Below, piece by piece: positions 6,832 to 16,577 of a DNA stretch of 64,000 nucleotides. Numbering within the stretch: the first letter of the stretch is position 1; each line of letters starts with the position of its first letter. The stretch is from Xanthomonas vesicatoria ATCC 35937 (lineage in GTDB: Bacteria > Pseudomonadota > Gammaproteobacteria > Xanthomonadales > Xanthomonadaceae), in the NCBI RefSeq assembly GCF_001908725.1, contig NZ_CP018725.1, positions 372,001 to 436,000 of the forward strand. The letters are read 5' to 3'. Under the pieces are notes generated by a model, which had not been told where the DNA came from, did not search any database, and saw only the letters and a program-made list of their open reading frames with translations. Position numbers and translations under genes: made by a program.

Positions 6832-8040
6832 ATGCAGCGCTCGTTCTGGCGATCCGGGCACACGCCCACCTTGTTCGCTTCCTTCCTGTATTTCGACCTG
6901 AGCTTCATGGTGTGGTATCTGCTCGGTCCGTTGCAGGTGCCGATTGCGCGATCGCTGGGCCTGGATACACAGCAGCGCGCCCTGATGGTGGCCGTGCCGA
7001 TCCTGTGCGGTGCGGTGCTGCGCCTGGTGCTGGGCATGTTTGCCGATCGCATCGGTGCCAAGCGTGCCGGCGTGCTTGCCCAGCTTGCGGTCATTGCGGC
7101 GTTGTTCGGTGCCTGGCAACTGGGCGTCAGCAGCATGGGGCAGGTGTTGATGCTGGGCGTACTGCTGGGCATTGCCGGTGCTTCGTTTGCGGTTGCATTG
7201 CCGCTCGCATCGCGCTGGTATCCACCCGAGCACCAGGGCACCGCGATGGGCATTGCCGGTGCAGGCAATTCCGGCACGGTGCTGGCGGCGTTGTTCGCCC
7301 CGATGCTGGCGGCCGCCTTCGGCTATCAAAACGTGTTCGGGCTGGCGTGCATCCCGTTGGTGCTGACGCTGATCGTGTTTGCGTCGATTGCCAAGGAGGC
7401 GCCTGCGCCGGTCGCGCGCAAGCAATGGTCCGATTACGGCCGCGTCCTGGTGGGTAACCGCGATGCGTGGCGCTTCATGTTTTTCTATGCGATCACCTTT
7501 GGTGGATTTTCCGGCTTTGCCAGCGCGTTGCCGGGCTACTTCCACGACCAGTTCGATTTCGATGCACGCACTGCGGGCTGGGCCACGGCCGCCTGCGTGC
7601 TGGCCGGCTCGGTGATGCGTCCGCTGGGTGGCGTGCTCGCCGACCGCGTCGGTGGCACGCGTGCCTTGCTGGCGGTGTATCTGCTGGTGGCCGCGCTGGT
7701 GGGCATCGCCGGGTTCGGTGCCGGTGGCGCCACGCTGACGCTGGCGTTGTTCGTGCTGACGTTGCTGTGTCTGGGCGCTGGAAATGGCGCGGTGTTTCAG
7801 CTGGTGCCGCAGCGCTTCGGCCAGGACATCGGCGTCATGACCGGTTTGATCGGTATGGCCGGCGGCATCGGCGGATTCGCGCTGGCCGCCAGCCTGGGCG
7901 TGCTCAAGCAACACACCGGCAGTTATGCAGTGGGCATGTGGCTATTTGCCGCGTTCGCCCTTGGGGGCTGGGCACTGCTGGCCGGCGTCAAGGCTCAGTG
8001 GCGCAACGAATGGTCCACCGCCGGCGCGGCGCGCGTCTGA
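6832..8040 (+). CDS. nasA: NasA/NarK-type nitrate transporter (MFS)
   Basis: This 402-residue inner-membrane protein of the major facilitator superfamily has about 12 hydrophobic helices. Signature segments of the nitrate/nitrite porter family are present: FLYFDLSFMVWYLLGPL in helix 1, a glycine-rich segment with GIAGAGNSGTVLAALFAP in helix 5, and GMAGGIGGFALAASLG in helix 11. An AGAGG ribosome-binding site lies six bases before the ATG at 6832; the frame extends slightly further but into the terminator. It is the first gene of the nitrate operon and is controlled by the leader described upstream. It imports nitrate for assimilation. Confidence 0.93.
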   Translation: MQRSFWRSGHTPTLFASFLYFDLSFMVWYLLGPLQVPIARSLGLDTQQRALMVAVPILCGAVLRLVLGMFADRIGAKRAGVLAQLAVIAALFGAWQLGVSSMGQVLMLGVLLGIAGASFAVALPLASRWYPPEHQGTAMGIAGAGNSGTVLAALFAPMLAAAFGYQNVFGLACIPLVLTLIVFASIAKEAPAPVARKQWSDYGRVLVGNRDAWRFMFFYAITFGGFSGFASALPGYFHDQFDFDARTAGWATAACVLAGSVMRPLGGVLADRVGGTRALLAVYLLVAALVGIAGFGAGGATLTLALFVLTLLCLGAGNGAVFQLVPQRFGQDIGVMTGLIGMAGGIGGFALAASLGVLKQHTGSYAVGMWLFAAFALGGWALLAGVKAQWRNEWSTAGAARV

Positions 8041-8062
8041 CATGTCGACAGGAATCCAGGCA

Positions 8063-10516
8063 ATGAAGCAACCCAGACTCGTCATCATCGGTAACGGCAT
8101 GGCGGGCATCCGCACCGTGGAAGAACTGCTCAAGCTGATGCCGGGCATGTACCACATCACCGTGTTCGGGGCCGAGCCGCATCCCAACTACAACCGCATC
8201 CTGCTGTCGCCGGTGTTGGCCGGGGAGCAGGAGTTCGACGACATCGTGCTCAACTCGCTGCAGTGGTATCGCGACAACGGCATCCATCTGCACCTGAATA
8301 AGGAAGTCACACGCATCGACCGGGTACGTCGCCGCGTCATTGCCGCCGATGGCACCGAAGCCGAGTACGACCGCCTGCTGATCGCTACTGGCTCGGTGCC
8401 GTTCGTACTGCCGATCCCGGGCAACGAGCTGAAGGGCGTGATCGGGTACCGCGATATCCAGGACACCCGCACCATGATCGACACCGCGCGCAGCAAGCAG
8501 CATGCGGTGGTGATCGGCGGCGGCCTGCTTGGTCTGGAAGCGGCCAATGGCTTGAAGGCGCGCGGCATGGACGTGACCGTGGTGCACCTGGCCGGCTGGC
8601 TGCTGGAACGCCAGCTCGACCCGGTGGCGGGCAGTCTGCTGCAGCAGGCACTGCGCGCACGTGGCCTGGAATTTCGCTTGAACACCGCAACCAGCGCGCT
8701 GCTCGGCAATGCGCAGGGCGAGGTGATCGGGGCCAGATTCGCCGATGGCAGCGAAATCCCTGCTGATCTGGTGGTGATGGCCGCCGGCATCCGCCCCAAC
8801 ACGCGCCTTGCCGAAGAAGCCGGCATCCATTGCTCGCGCGGCATCGTGGTCAACGACAGCCTGCAGAGCTTCGATCCACGCGTGTATGCGGTGGGCGAGT
8901 GCGCAAACCATCGTGGGATCGCCTACGGCCTGGTAGCGCCGTTGTTCGAGCAGGCCAAGGTCTGCGCGAACCATCTGGCGCAATTCGGCATCGGCATCTA
9001 TCGCGGCTCGGTGGCGTCGACCAAGCTCAAGGTCACCGGCATCGATCTATTTTCCGCAGGTGATTTCATGGGCGGCGATGGCTGCGAGGAGATCGTGCTG
9101 TCCGACCCGGCCGGTGGTGTCTACAAGAAGCTGGTGATCCGCGACGATGTGCTGGTGGGGGCGTGCCTGTACGGCGACACCAGCGATGGCGGCTGGTACT
9201 TCAAGCTGCTCAAGGACGGCACGCCGATCCAGGCGCAGCGTGACCAGCTGATCTTTGGTGAAAGCGCGCTGGGAGACTCGGGCACCGGCGGTCAGGATCG
9301 TGCCAGCGCCATGTCAGACAGCGACGAGGTCTGCGGCTGCAACGGCGTGTGCAAGGGCACGATCGTCAAAGCCATCAGCGAGCAAGGGCTATTCACTGTC
9401 GACGAGGTGAAAAAGCACACCAAGGCCGCTAGTTCCTGCGGCTCTTGCACCGGCTTGGTCGAACAGATTCTGATGAACTGCCTGGGCTCCAACTTCCAGG
9501 AAACCCCGAAAACCAAGGCCGTCTGCGCGTGTACCGACCTCAGCCATGGCGAGGTGCGCCGCGCTATCCGCGAGCACAGGCTGCTCACCCATGCGCAGGC
9601 CTACGCGTTCATGGAATGGCGCACGCCCAACGGCTGCGCCACCTGCCGGCCGGCGATCAACTACTACATGCTCTCGACCTGGCCGCATGAGGCCATCGAC
9701 GATCCGCAGTCGCGTTTCATCAACGAACGCGCGCACGCCAACATCCAGAAGGACGGCACCTTCTCGGTGATTCCGCAGATGAAGGGTGGGGTGACCAATG
9801 CGGGCGAGCTGCGCCGCATCGCCGATGTGGCAGACAAGTACGCGGTGCCGATGGTCAAGGTGACCGGCGGCCAGCGCATCGATCTGCTCGGCGTCAAGAA
9901 AGAGGATCTGGTGGATGTGTGGCGCGATCTGGGCATGCCGTCCGGCCATGCGTACGGCAAGTCGATCCGCACGGTAAAAACCTGCGTGGGCAGCGAGTTC
10001 TGCCGCTTCGGCACCCAGAACAGCACCCAGATGGGCATCGACCTGGAAACCATGCTGGCCAATATGTGGAGCCCGCACAAGGTGAAGCTTGCGGTGTCCG
10101 GTTGCCCGCGGAATTGCGCCGAATCCGGTATCAAGGACGTGGGCATCATCGCGGTCGATTCGGGCTGGGAACTGCATATTGGCGGCAATGGCGGCATCAA
10201 GACCGAGGTGGCGCGCTTTTTGGTCAAGGTGACAACCGCTGAGGAAGTGCGCGAATACACCGGCGCATTCCTGCAGCTGTACCGCGAGCAGGCCTATTAC
10301 CTGGATCGCACCGTGCATTACATCGCACGGGTGGGGCTGGACTACATCCGCGCGCAGGTGGTGGACGACGCGGCCAACCGGCGTGCGCTGTACGAGCGCC
10401 TGCTGTATTCGCTCGAAGGCCTGGTCGACCCATGGAAAGCGCGCATCGCCGGCGAGCGCCGCCAGGAATATCTACCGCTGCGCATCGCAGCGCCTGCCGC
10501 AACCGTGGAGGGATGA
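8063..10516 (+). CDS. nirB: Assimilatory nitrite reductase [NAD(P)H], large subunit NirB
   Basis: This 817-residue cytoplasmic enzyme reduces nitrite to ammonium with NAD(P)H. From the N-terminus it has an FAD-binding fold (VIIGNGMAGIRTVEEL), an NAD-binding fold (VVIGGGLLGLEAANGL), and two BFD-like [2Fe-2S] segments, the first with cysteines 424, 426, 459 and 462. These are followed by ferredoxin-like and siroheme/[4Fe-4S] domains with cysteines 641, 647, 681 and 685 in the expected C-x5-C and C-x3-C patterns. The ATG at 8063 has AGGA nine bases upstream; an ATG at 8042 is an alternative. It is cotranscribed with nasA and overlaps nirD. Confidence 0.95.
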   Translation: MKQPRLVIIGNGMAGIRTVEELLKLMPGMYHITVFGAEPHPNYNRILLSPVLAGEQEFDDIVLNSLQWYRDNGIHLHLNKEVTRIDRVRRRVIAADGTEAEYDRLLIATGSVPFVLPIPGNELKGVIGYRDIQDTRTMIDTARSKQHAVVIGGGLLGLEAANGLKARGMDVTVVHLAGWLLERQLDPVAGSLLQQALRARGLEFRLNTATSALLGNAQGEVIGARFADGSEIPADLVVMAAGIRPNTRLAEEAGIHCSRGIVVNDSLQSFDPRVYAVGECANHRGIAYGLVAPLFEQAKVCANHLAQFGIGIYRGSVASTKLKVTGIDLFSAGDFMGGDGCEEIVLSDPAGGVYKKLVIRDDVLVGACLYGDTSDGGWYFKLLKDGTPIQAQRDQLIFGESALGDSGTGGQDRASAMSDSDEVCGCNGVCKGTIVKAISEQGLFTVDEVKKHTKAASSCGSCTGLVEQILMNCLGSNFQETPKTKAVCACTDLSHGEVRRAIREHRLLTHAQAYAFMEWRTPNGCATCRPAINYYMLSTWPHEAIDDPQSRFINERAHANIQKDGTFSVIPQMKGGVTNAGELRRIADVADKYAVPMVKVTGGQRIDLLGVKKEDLVDVWRDLGMPSGHAYGKSIRTVKTCVGSEFCRFGTQNSTQMGIDLETMLANMWSPHKVKLAVSGCPRNCAESGIKDVGIIAVDSGWELHIGGNGGIKTEVARFLVKVTTAEEVREYTGAFLQLYREQAYYLDRTVHYIARVGLDYIRAQVVDDAANRRALYERLLYSLEGLVDPWKARIAGERRQEYLPLRIAAPAATVEG

Positions 10517-10518
10517 GC

Positions 10519-10878
10519 ATGCACAACGACGCATGGGTGCACGTGTGCGCGCTGCAGGAGTTGCCGATGCTGGGTGCGCGCGTGCTGGAAGTGGATGGTC
10601 TACCGGCGATCGCCGTTTTCCGCACAGCCAGCGACCAGGTGTTTGCGTTGCAAGACCGTTGCCCGCACAAGGGCGGGCCGTTGTCGCAAGGCATCGTGGC
10701 CGGCGACACCGTGACTTGCCCGCTGCATGGCTGGGCGATCGGCTTGCAAAGCGGGCAGGCCTGCGCACCGGATGTAGGCTGCGCGCCGCGCTACCCGATC
10801 AAGGTGGAGGCCGGTGCGGTGTGGATCGTGTTGCAGCCGGTGGCGCAGCCGGATGCTGTGACTGAGCCGGCAACATGA
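10519..10878 (+). CDS. nirD: Nitrite reductase small subunit NirD (Rieske type)
   Basis: This 119-residue protein carries the Rieske-like motifs CPHKGGPLSQG and CPLHGW, giving C-x-H and C-x2-H ligand pairs for a [2Fe-2S] cluster. It partners NirB in nitrite reduction. A strong GGAGGG lies six bases before the ATG at 10519. An ATG at 10513 overlaps the nirB stop but sits directly against the ribosome-binding site, so 10519 is preferred. The gene end overlaps the nasC start in an ATGA arrangement. Confidence 0.9.
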   Translation: MHNDAWVHVCALQELPMLGARVLEVDGLPAIAVFRTASDQVFALQDRCPHKGGPLSQGIVAGDTVTCPLHGWAIGLQSGQACAPDVGCAPRYPIKVEAGAVWIVLQPVAQPDAVTEPAT

Positions 10879-13682
10879 GCCAAGCTCTGTCACCACTGTC
10901 ACCACTGTCGCCTGCCAGTCCAGCCCAGCCACGCATGGCAGGGCCGATGCATCGCATCACGCGCTCGACCTGTTGCTATTGCGGCGTGGGCTGCGGCGTA
11001 CTGATCCACAGTGAGCACGATGCCGATCGCGAACGTATTGTAGGCATCGAAGGCGACCCGCTGCATCCGGCCAATCACGGCCGTCTGTGCAGCAAGGGTC
11101 TGGCGTTGCCGCAGACTGTTGCAAGTACGCAAGGGCGGGTTCTTGCACCGGAATTGCGCCGGCATCGGCAGGCACCGCGTGCGCCGGTGAGCTGGGAGCA
11201 GGCACTTACCCACGTCACCAGCAAACTGGCGGCCATCGTCCAGGCGCATGGCCCGGATTCGGTGGCGTTCTATCTGTCGGGGCAGTTGCTCACTGAGGAC
11301 TATTACGTCTTCAACAAGTTGGCCAAGGGCCTGATCGGCACCAACAACATCGACACCAACTCGCGCCTGTGCATGTCCAGTGCGGTCACCGCTTACAAGC
11401 TTGCACTCGGCGCCGACGGCCCGCCGACCTGTTACGAAGATCTGGAGCTGGCGCACACGGTGGTGTTTGCGGGCAGCAACATGGCGTACGCGCATCCGGT
11501 GCTGTTTCGCAGGCTCGAAGAGGCGCGCGCTCGCAACCCGGACATTCGCTGGATCGTAATCGACCCTCGGCGTACCGATACCGCGGCCATGGCCGACCTG
11601 CACCTGGCAATCGAACCCGGCACCGACGTCGCTTTGTTCAACGGCATGCTGCATCACCTGATCTGGGAGGGTCTGGTGGATGCGCGCTTCGTTGCGGCGA
11701 GCACGCAGGAGTTCGATGCCCTCAAGCGGATGTTGCGCGAGTACACCCCGCGCATGAGCGCCGAGATCTGCGGAATCTCGCACGAGGACCTGGTGCAGGC
11801 GGCCGAGTGGTTCGGGCGTAGTCCAGCGGCGCTGTCGCTGTATTGCATGGGCTTGAATCAATCCGCGCACGGCACCGACAAGAACCTTGCGCTGATCAAT
11901 CTGCATCTGGCCACCGGTCAGATCGGCAAGCCGGGGGCAGGGCCGTTTTCGTTGACCGGCCAGCCCAATGCGATGGGCGGGCGGGAAGTGGGCGGCATGG
12001 CGACGATGCTGGCGGCACACCGGGAGATCGGTAATGCGGAGCATCGTGCCGAGGTCGAACGGCTGTGGGACGTGCCGGCGGGGCGCATTTCGCCAAACCC
12101 GGGCACGCCGGCGGTGGCGTTGTTCGAGCGGCTGCGCGCCGGCAGCTTGAAGGCGGTGTGGATCGTCTGCACCAACCCCGTGCATTCGATGCCGGACGTG
12201 GCCGGCATTCGCGCCGCGCTGGAACAGGCCGAACTGGTGATCGTGCAGGACGCCTTCTCCGGTACCGACACCGTGCCCTATGCCGACGTCTTGCTGCCGG
12301 CGGCCAGTTGGGGCGAGAAGGATGGCACGGTCACCAATTCCGAACGCCGCATCACCCGCGTCCGCAAGGCGGTAGAAGCGCCTGGACAGGCGCGTGCCGA
12401 TTGGTGGATCGCCAACGAAGTTGCCCGACGACTGGAGGCGCGGCTGGCACCGGCCACCGGTGCCGGCCTGTTCGCCTTCGACAGCACCGCACAGATCTTC
12501 GACGAGCATCGTGCGTTGACGGTAGGGCGCGACCTGGATATGGGGGGCGTGGATTACGCAGTGCTGGACCAGAGTCCGCAGCAATGGCCGTTTCCCGCAG
12601 GCGCCACGCAAGGGCAGGCGCGCCGCTATACCGATGGCGTGTTCGCCACTGCCGATGGCCGTGCGCGATTTCATGCAACGCCGTATCGCAAAGTGGCCGA
12701 AGCCACGTCGGCACGTTTTCCGATGCGCCTGCTCACCGGTCGCCTGCGCGACCAATGGCATGGCATGTCGCGTACCGGGCGCGTCGCCGCGGCCTACGCC
12801 CATAGCCCGGAACCGTCCTTGCGCATGCATCCGGACGATGCCACGCGTCGCGGGCTGGTGGCCGGCGAATTGGTGCAGGTCGCCAGCAAGCGCGGTGCGT
12901 TGGTGCTGCCGCTGGAACTATCCGACGAACTGCGCTCGGGGACCGTGTTTGCCGCAATGCACTGGAGCGGGCAGACACTGTCCAGTGGCGGCATCAACGA
13001 AGTCAGCACGCCGGCAGTGGATACGCGCTCGTACCAGCCCGAGCTCAAGCATGCGGCAGTACGCGTGGAGAAAGCCGTGTTCGGCTGGCATCTGCTGGCG
13101 GCACGTCGCGGCGATGCACTGGCGATGCAGCAGGCGCTGCAGCCGCTGCTACGTGAGTGCGGCTATGCCAGCCTGCGTTTGCATGCCGAACCGCTCGACG
13201 ATGGCGGCGGGCAGTGGGCGGTGCTGCAAGCGGCGTGCGAGCGCGCGCCCGATGCGGCGTGGATCGACCGTCTGATCGCCGCGTTGCAATTGCCGGCCGG
13301 GCCGGACGTTCTGGAATACCGCGATCTGCGCCGTGGATTGATGCGTCGCGTCGGCTGGCGCACGCAAGACGACCAGAGCCATATCGATGGCCTGCTGTTG
13401 ACCGCCGCACAGCCCAGCGACGCCGACCGGTCGCTGCTGACCCTCGCCCTGGCTGGCAAGCCCTGGCCGGGTGCCCGGCTGGCCGTATTTGCCCCCACAC
13501 GTGCCGCACCCAGCGACCCCATCGTGTGTACCTGCATGCATGTCACAGCCAGGGCGATTCATACGGCCATCAACGATGGCGCTGACGTCGCGCAGCTCAA
13601 GCAACGGCTGGGCTGCGGAACCATCTGCGGCTCCTGCATTCCGCAACTGACCCGGCTATGCCGCCAACCGCGGCTGGCCTGA
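10875..13682 (+). CDS. nasC: Assimilatory nitrate reductase catalytic subunit NasC
   Basis: This 935-residue bis-MGD molybdoenzyme reduces nitrate to nitrite in the cytoplasm. The N-terminal [4Fe-4S] motif has cysteines 33, 36, 40 and 72. The segment DTNSRLCMSSAV carries Cys166, the expected molybdenum ligand. The C-terminus holds a BFD-like [2Fe-2S] domain with CTCMH and CGTICGSC. There is no Tat signal, consistent with an assimilatory rather than periplasmic enzyme. A Ser/Pro-rich leader of about 20 residues precedes the cluster domain, encoded by three imperfect 'TCACCACTG' repeats. It depends on moeA/mobA products and overlaps nirD. Confidence 0.95.
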   Translation: MSQALSPLSPLSPASPAQPRMAGPMHRITRSTCCYCGVGCGVLIHSEHDADRERIVGIEGDPLHPANHGRLCSKGLALPQTVASTQGRVLAPELRRHRQAPRAPVSWEQALTHVTSKLAAIVQAHGPDSVAFYLSGQLLTEDYYVFNKLAKGLIGTNNIDTNSRLCMSSAVTAYKLALGADGPPTCYEDLELAHTVVFAGSNMAYAHPVLFRRLEEARARNPDIRWIVIDPRRTDTAAMADLHLAIEPGTDVALFNGMLHHLIWEGLVDARFVAASTQEFDALKRMLREYTPRMSAEICGISHEDLVQAAEWFGRSPAALSLYCMGLNQSAHGTDKNLALINLHLATGQIGKPGAGPFSLTGQPNAMGGREVGGMATMLAAHREIGNAEHRAEVERLWDVPAGRISPNPGTPAVALFERLRAGSLKAVWIVCTNPVHSMPDVAGIRAALEQAELVIVQDAFSGTDTVPYADVLLPAASWGEKDGTVTNSERRITRVRKAVEAPGQARADWWIANEVARRLEARLAPATGAGLFAFDSTAQIFDEHRALTVGRDLDMGGVDYAVLDQSPQQWPFPAGATQGQARRYTDGVFATADGRARFHATPYRKVAEATSARFPMRLLTGRLRDQWHGMSRTGRVAAAYAHSPEPSLRMHPDDATRRGLVAGELVQVASKRGALVLPLELSDELRSGTVFAAMHWSGQTLSSGGINEVSTPAVDTRSYQPELKHAAVRVEKAVFGWHLLAARRGDALAMQQALQPLLRECGYASLRLHAEPLDDGGGQWAVLQAACERAPDAAWIDRLIAALQLPAGPDVLEYRDLRRGLMRRVGWRTQDDQSHIDGLLLTAAQPSDADRSLLTLALAGKPWPGARLAVFAPTRAAPSDPIVCTCMHVTARAIHTAINDGADVAQLKQRLGCGTICGSCIPQLTRLCRQPRLA

Positions 13683-13717
13683 TGCACTTCATCCCTCCAC
13701 ACACTGCGAGATCTCTC

Positions 13718-14494
13718 ATGTCCGTCACCCCTTGCTGCGCGCGTGATGTGGTGCTGTTGTCCGCCGGCCCCGGCGATCTGGAACTGCTCACCATCAAGGC
13801 GGTAAGGGCGTTGGCAGTGGCGCAGGTGCTGTTGCTCGACGACCTGGCCAACCCCGACATCGTCGAGCTGGCACCACATGCGCGCGTGATCCGGGTCGGC
13901 AAACGCGGTGGTTGCCGCTCCACGCCGCAGGAATTCATCTGCCGGTTGATGCGGCGTTATGCGTTGCAGGGCCTGCGCGTGGTGCGGGTCAAGGGCGGCG
14001 ATGCCTTGTTATTTGGGCGCGCCGGCGAAGAGATCGCCTTTCTGCGCGCCGCCGGTGTCGGCGTGCAGGTGATCAATGGGGTCAGCGCGGCATTCGCGGC
14101 GGCGGCGGCGCTTGAGGTATCACTGACCCATCGCGCGCATTGTCACGGCATCACCTTCGTCACCGCGCATACGCACGACCACGGCGGGCCAAACTGGGGT
14201 GCGCTGGCGGCCAGCGGTACAACGCTGGGCATCTACATGGGCTTGCGCCGCGCAGATGCGTTGGCGACGGCGCTGCTGGCGTATCTGCCTGCCAGTACGC
14301 CAGCTGCCATTGTGCAGGCAGCCACCAGGCCGGAGCAGCAGCGCAGGCTGACCACGCTTGGCGAGCTGGGAACGACTGCCGCAGCGCTATTGCCGGGTCT
14401 GCCGACCCTGCTGCTGGTGGGCGACGCATTGTCTGAGGCATCACTGGCCTGCGACGACCGCTTCGGTGCGACATTGCAGCAGGCGGCTGGATGA
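13718..14494 (+). CDS. cobA: Uroporphyrinogen-III C-methyltransferase (siroheme branch)
   Basis: This 258-residue SAM-dependent enzyme converts uroporphyrinogen III to precorrin-2, the first committed step of siroheme synthesis. Motifs include LLSAGPGDLELLTIKAVRAL at the N-terminus and VVRVKGGDALLFGRAGEE for SAM binding. It is the last gene of the nas operon, 35 bases after nasC, and so supplies siroheme precursor when NirB is made. It complements the cysG-like gene at 3253, whose own methyltransferase domain is degenerate. The ATG at 13718 fits the family N-terminus; an in-frame ATG at 13658 inside nasC would add 20 unconserved residues. Confidence 0.93.
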   Translation: MSVTPCCARDVVLLSAGPGDLELLTIKAVRALAVAQVLLLDDLANPDIVELAPHARVIRVGKRGGCRSTPQEFICRLMRRYALQGLRVVRVKGGDALLFGRAGEEIAFLRAAGVGVQVINGVSAAFAAAAALEVSLTHRAHCHGITFVTAHTHDHGGPNWGALAASGTTLGIYMGLRRADALATALLAYLPASTPAAIVQAATRPEQQRRLTTLGELGTTAAALLPGLPTLLLVGDALSEASLACDDRFGATLQQAAG

Positions 14495-15106
14495 CCTGGA
14501 GGTGGGCCGTTGCCGCCGCTGACTCTTGTGGCCACTGAATGCGCTCGTTCCACCGAGCATCGGCACGCGCGTGGCATGCGAATCGCGATGTTCCTGGTTT
14601 AAGCGGGCCGCGAGATGTGTGCAGCGTCGATCCTTGAACGGTCGTGGTCCGAGCCTTTGTGCAAAACGCAGCCGCAGGCCGGGCACTTGCTGTGTGTGCC
14701 GGCATCCGGTCCCCTGCGCAAACCGTTCCCGCGCTCTCGGATGCAACTGGCGCCGCCCTCGCTCGACCGCCGAAGTGCGGCATCGCATCGTTTAGTACAT
14801 CTGGTGCAGGTGCGATCACGCTGGGCTTTCTGCTTTCTGCTTTCCACCGCGGACGCCGATCGATAGATGCACGGGTGCACATCGCCTCGGCAAGCAGCGA
14901 TCCTCATCCCGCATTGGTAGCACTACGCCATCTACACCCTCCCAGCGGTCCAGCATCGTCAGGTGTGCAAGATTTGCGCAGCGAGCGCAGCGGTTTCTTC
15001 CTGCATGGGCTCGTCTACCGCCACGCCGCCTGTATTTGCGGGTTGGCACGAATGTTGCGTCAAGCCCCTCACCGAATGACGTACCGATGCATCGAGAGGA
15101 GGCACA
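14495..15106. other. Intergenic region, no gene recognised
   Basis: About 610 bp between cobA and the KGG gene. It contains a short tandem TTTCTGC repeat (three imperfect copies, 14826-14845). The open frames crossing it are low-complexity and match nothing I recognise. A GAGGAGG ribosome-binding site at its right end belongs to the next gene. Confidence 0.5.
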
Positions 15107-15364
15107 GTGGAAGACGGACAAAACAGTACTCGTAGCCGGCGCGGTTTTGCCGCATTGGATCCGGAGAAGCGTCGCGTGCTGGCCAGCAGCGGTGGAAAGG
15201 CGGCGCACGCCAGCGGCAATGCACATGAATTCACCAGCGACGAAGCCCGCGAGGCAGGCCGTAAGGGTGGCCAGGCAGTGAGCCGCGACCGCGATCATAT
15301 GTCGCGTATCGGCAGCAAAGGCGGACGCTCCAAGCAGGCCAAGCCGCAGGAAGAATCCGCTTAA
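15107..15364 (+). CDS. KGG-motif general stress protein (YciG-like)
   Basis: This 85-residue hydrophilic protein has three KGG-type repeats of the stress-induced acidophilic family: SSGGKAAHASG, GRKGGQAVSRD and GSKGGRSK. It starts at GTG, preceded by an unusually strong GAGAGGAGG site five bases upstream. In Enterobacteria yciG is linked to yciF and yciE in an RpoS-controlled operon; here a DUF892 gene follows 590 bp later. The molecular role of the family is unknown. Confidence 0.88.
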   Translation: MEDGQNSTRSRRGFAALDPEKRRVLASSGGKAAHASGNAHEFTSDEAREAGRKGGQAVSRDRDHMSRIGSKGGRSKQAKPQEESA

Positions 15365-15956
15365 TCGACGGGCAAGCACGCAAACGCGTGCGGTATGATT
15401 TAGGGGACGCAGGCTCTGCGCTGTGACGGCGTGGAGCCTGTTGCTTTAGGCGCAAGCCTATGATTCCACACCACGTAAAAAAACAATCGATTTCACTCAA
15501 ACAGCCTTGGTGGATGTCGGTAAAACCGGTGTGGTCGTGCGTCGCTCATAACTGGTTGATGCGCAAAGCATTGCCAATGCGTCGGAAAATTTTGCAGCGT
15601 TGGGGACGCCCGCTAACGATTGCAGGGAAAATTTTCCAGCTCCTACAACTGGATGCGCATGCGTCGGCAGAATTTGCACACCTCACGGTAGGCGTATCTA
15701 GTCGCGCGTTCGGATCTCCGCCATCGAGCACACGCTAACTAACGAGCTCGACTGGTTGTCGCTGCGGCTCGCGAAGTATCCGAGCGCGACAACGTTGCGC
15801 CTTGTACATCGCGCGATAAGCGCAGGGCTCCCTGCTCTGACGGCCTGCTATATCAACGGCATGTGCACGACCAACACGGCGTCCACCCGAAGCAGCCATG
15901 ATTTTCATGCCAAGCCCGGCAGGCTTGAGCCATCGCAAACAAACAGGAGATGTCGC
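15365..15956. other. Intergenic region between the two stress genes
   Basis: About 590 bp without a convincing gene. A 6-bp hairpin GCACGC/GCGTGC (15376-15391) directly follows the KGG gene and could end its transcript. The region is richer in A+T than the surrounding genes around 15470-15660 and contains two GGAAAATTTT copies (near 15585 and 15627). The downstream gene's CAGGAGA ribosome-binding site lies at its right end. Confidence 0.45.
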
Positions 15957-16466
15957 ATGGCCGAACCCCGAGAAAACCTGATGGACTGGTTGCGCGATGC
16001 GCATGCAATGGAGCAGCAGGCAGAGCAGATGCTCAAGGCCCAGGCCGCGCGCATCGAGCACTATCCGAAACTCAAGGCACGCATCGAAGAACATCTTCAA
16101 GAAACCTTGGGCCAGCAACGCTTGGTGGAATCGTGCATCGAACGCCTGGGCGGGTCGCCTTCCGTCATCAAGGACGCCATGGGCAAGATGGCCGCGTTTG
16201 GTCAGGCCATGGGGGGAATGACCACCTCCGACGAGATCGTCAAGGGCGCGATGGCCAGCTATGTGTTCGAAAATCTCGAGATCGCTACCTACACCGCATT
16301 GCTAGGTGCAGCCAAGACGGTGGGCGACATCGAAACCCAGCGTGTCTGCGAGCAGATTTTGCCTCAGGAGCAGGCCATGGCCGACTGGCTGCTTGCCCAT
16401 TTGCCCGAGCTGACAGAAGAGTTTCTGGTGCGCGACGCTACACCGGGCGTGACCGCCAAAAAATAG
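15957..16466 (+). CDS. DUF892 ferritin-like protein (YciE/YciF family)
   Basis: This 169-residue, all-helical protein begins MAEPRENLMDWLRDAHAMEQ, the normal DUF892 start. It has helix-borne acidic and histidine residues (ExxH-type, for example RIEHYP and RIEEHL) that in the family form a di-metal site in a four-helix bundle. Members are induced by stress and are often next to KGG proteins, as here. CAGGAGA lies six bases upstream of the start. A strong terminator follows. The biochemical activity of the family is not settled. Confidence 0.88.
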   Translation: MAEPRENLMDWLRDAHAMEQQAEQMLKAQAARIEHYPKLKARIEEHLQETLGQQRLVESCIERLGGSPSVIKDAMGKMAAFGQAMGGMTTSDEIVKGAMASYVFENLEIATYTALLGAAKTVGDIETQRVCEQILPQEQAMADWLLAHLPELTEEFLVRDATPGVTAKK

Positions 16467-16495
16467 GCCGTGATCCGACGCCGTAGGTCGCTGAG

Positions 16496-16523
16496 AAGCC
16501 CCGCATGATTGCGGGGCTTTTTT
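16496..16523 (+). terminator. Rho-independent terminator after the DUF892 gene
   Basis: A perfect 9-bp stem (16496-16504 with 16511-16519), ATGATT loop, and a T-rich tail through 16523. Confidence 0.9.
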
Positions 16524-16577
16524 CTTTCTGCGCGGCGAGCGCTTACCCTTGATGCTTTCAAACAATGCAACGTGATC

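Noticed and set aside
10899..12830. 643-codon minus-strand open frame within nasC
   Set aside because: nasC is certain from its cofactor motifs, and the antisense frame is a GC-rich shadow.
14644..15135. 163-codon open frame between cobA and the KGG gene
   Set aside because: It overlaps the strong ribosome-binding site and start of the KGG gene and has no recognisable protein features.
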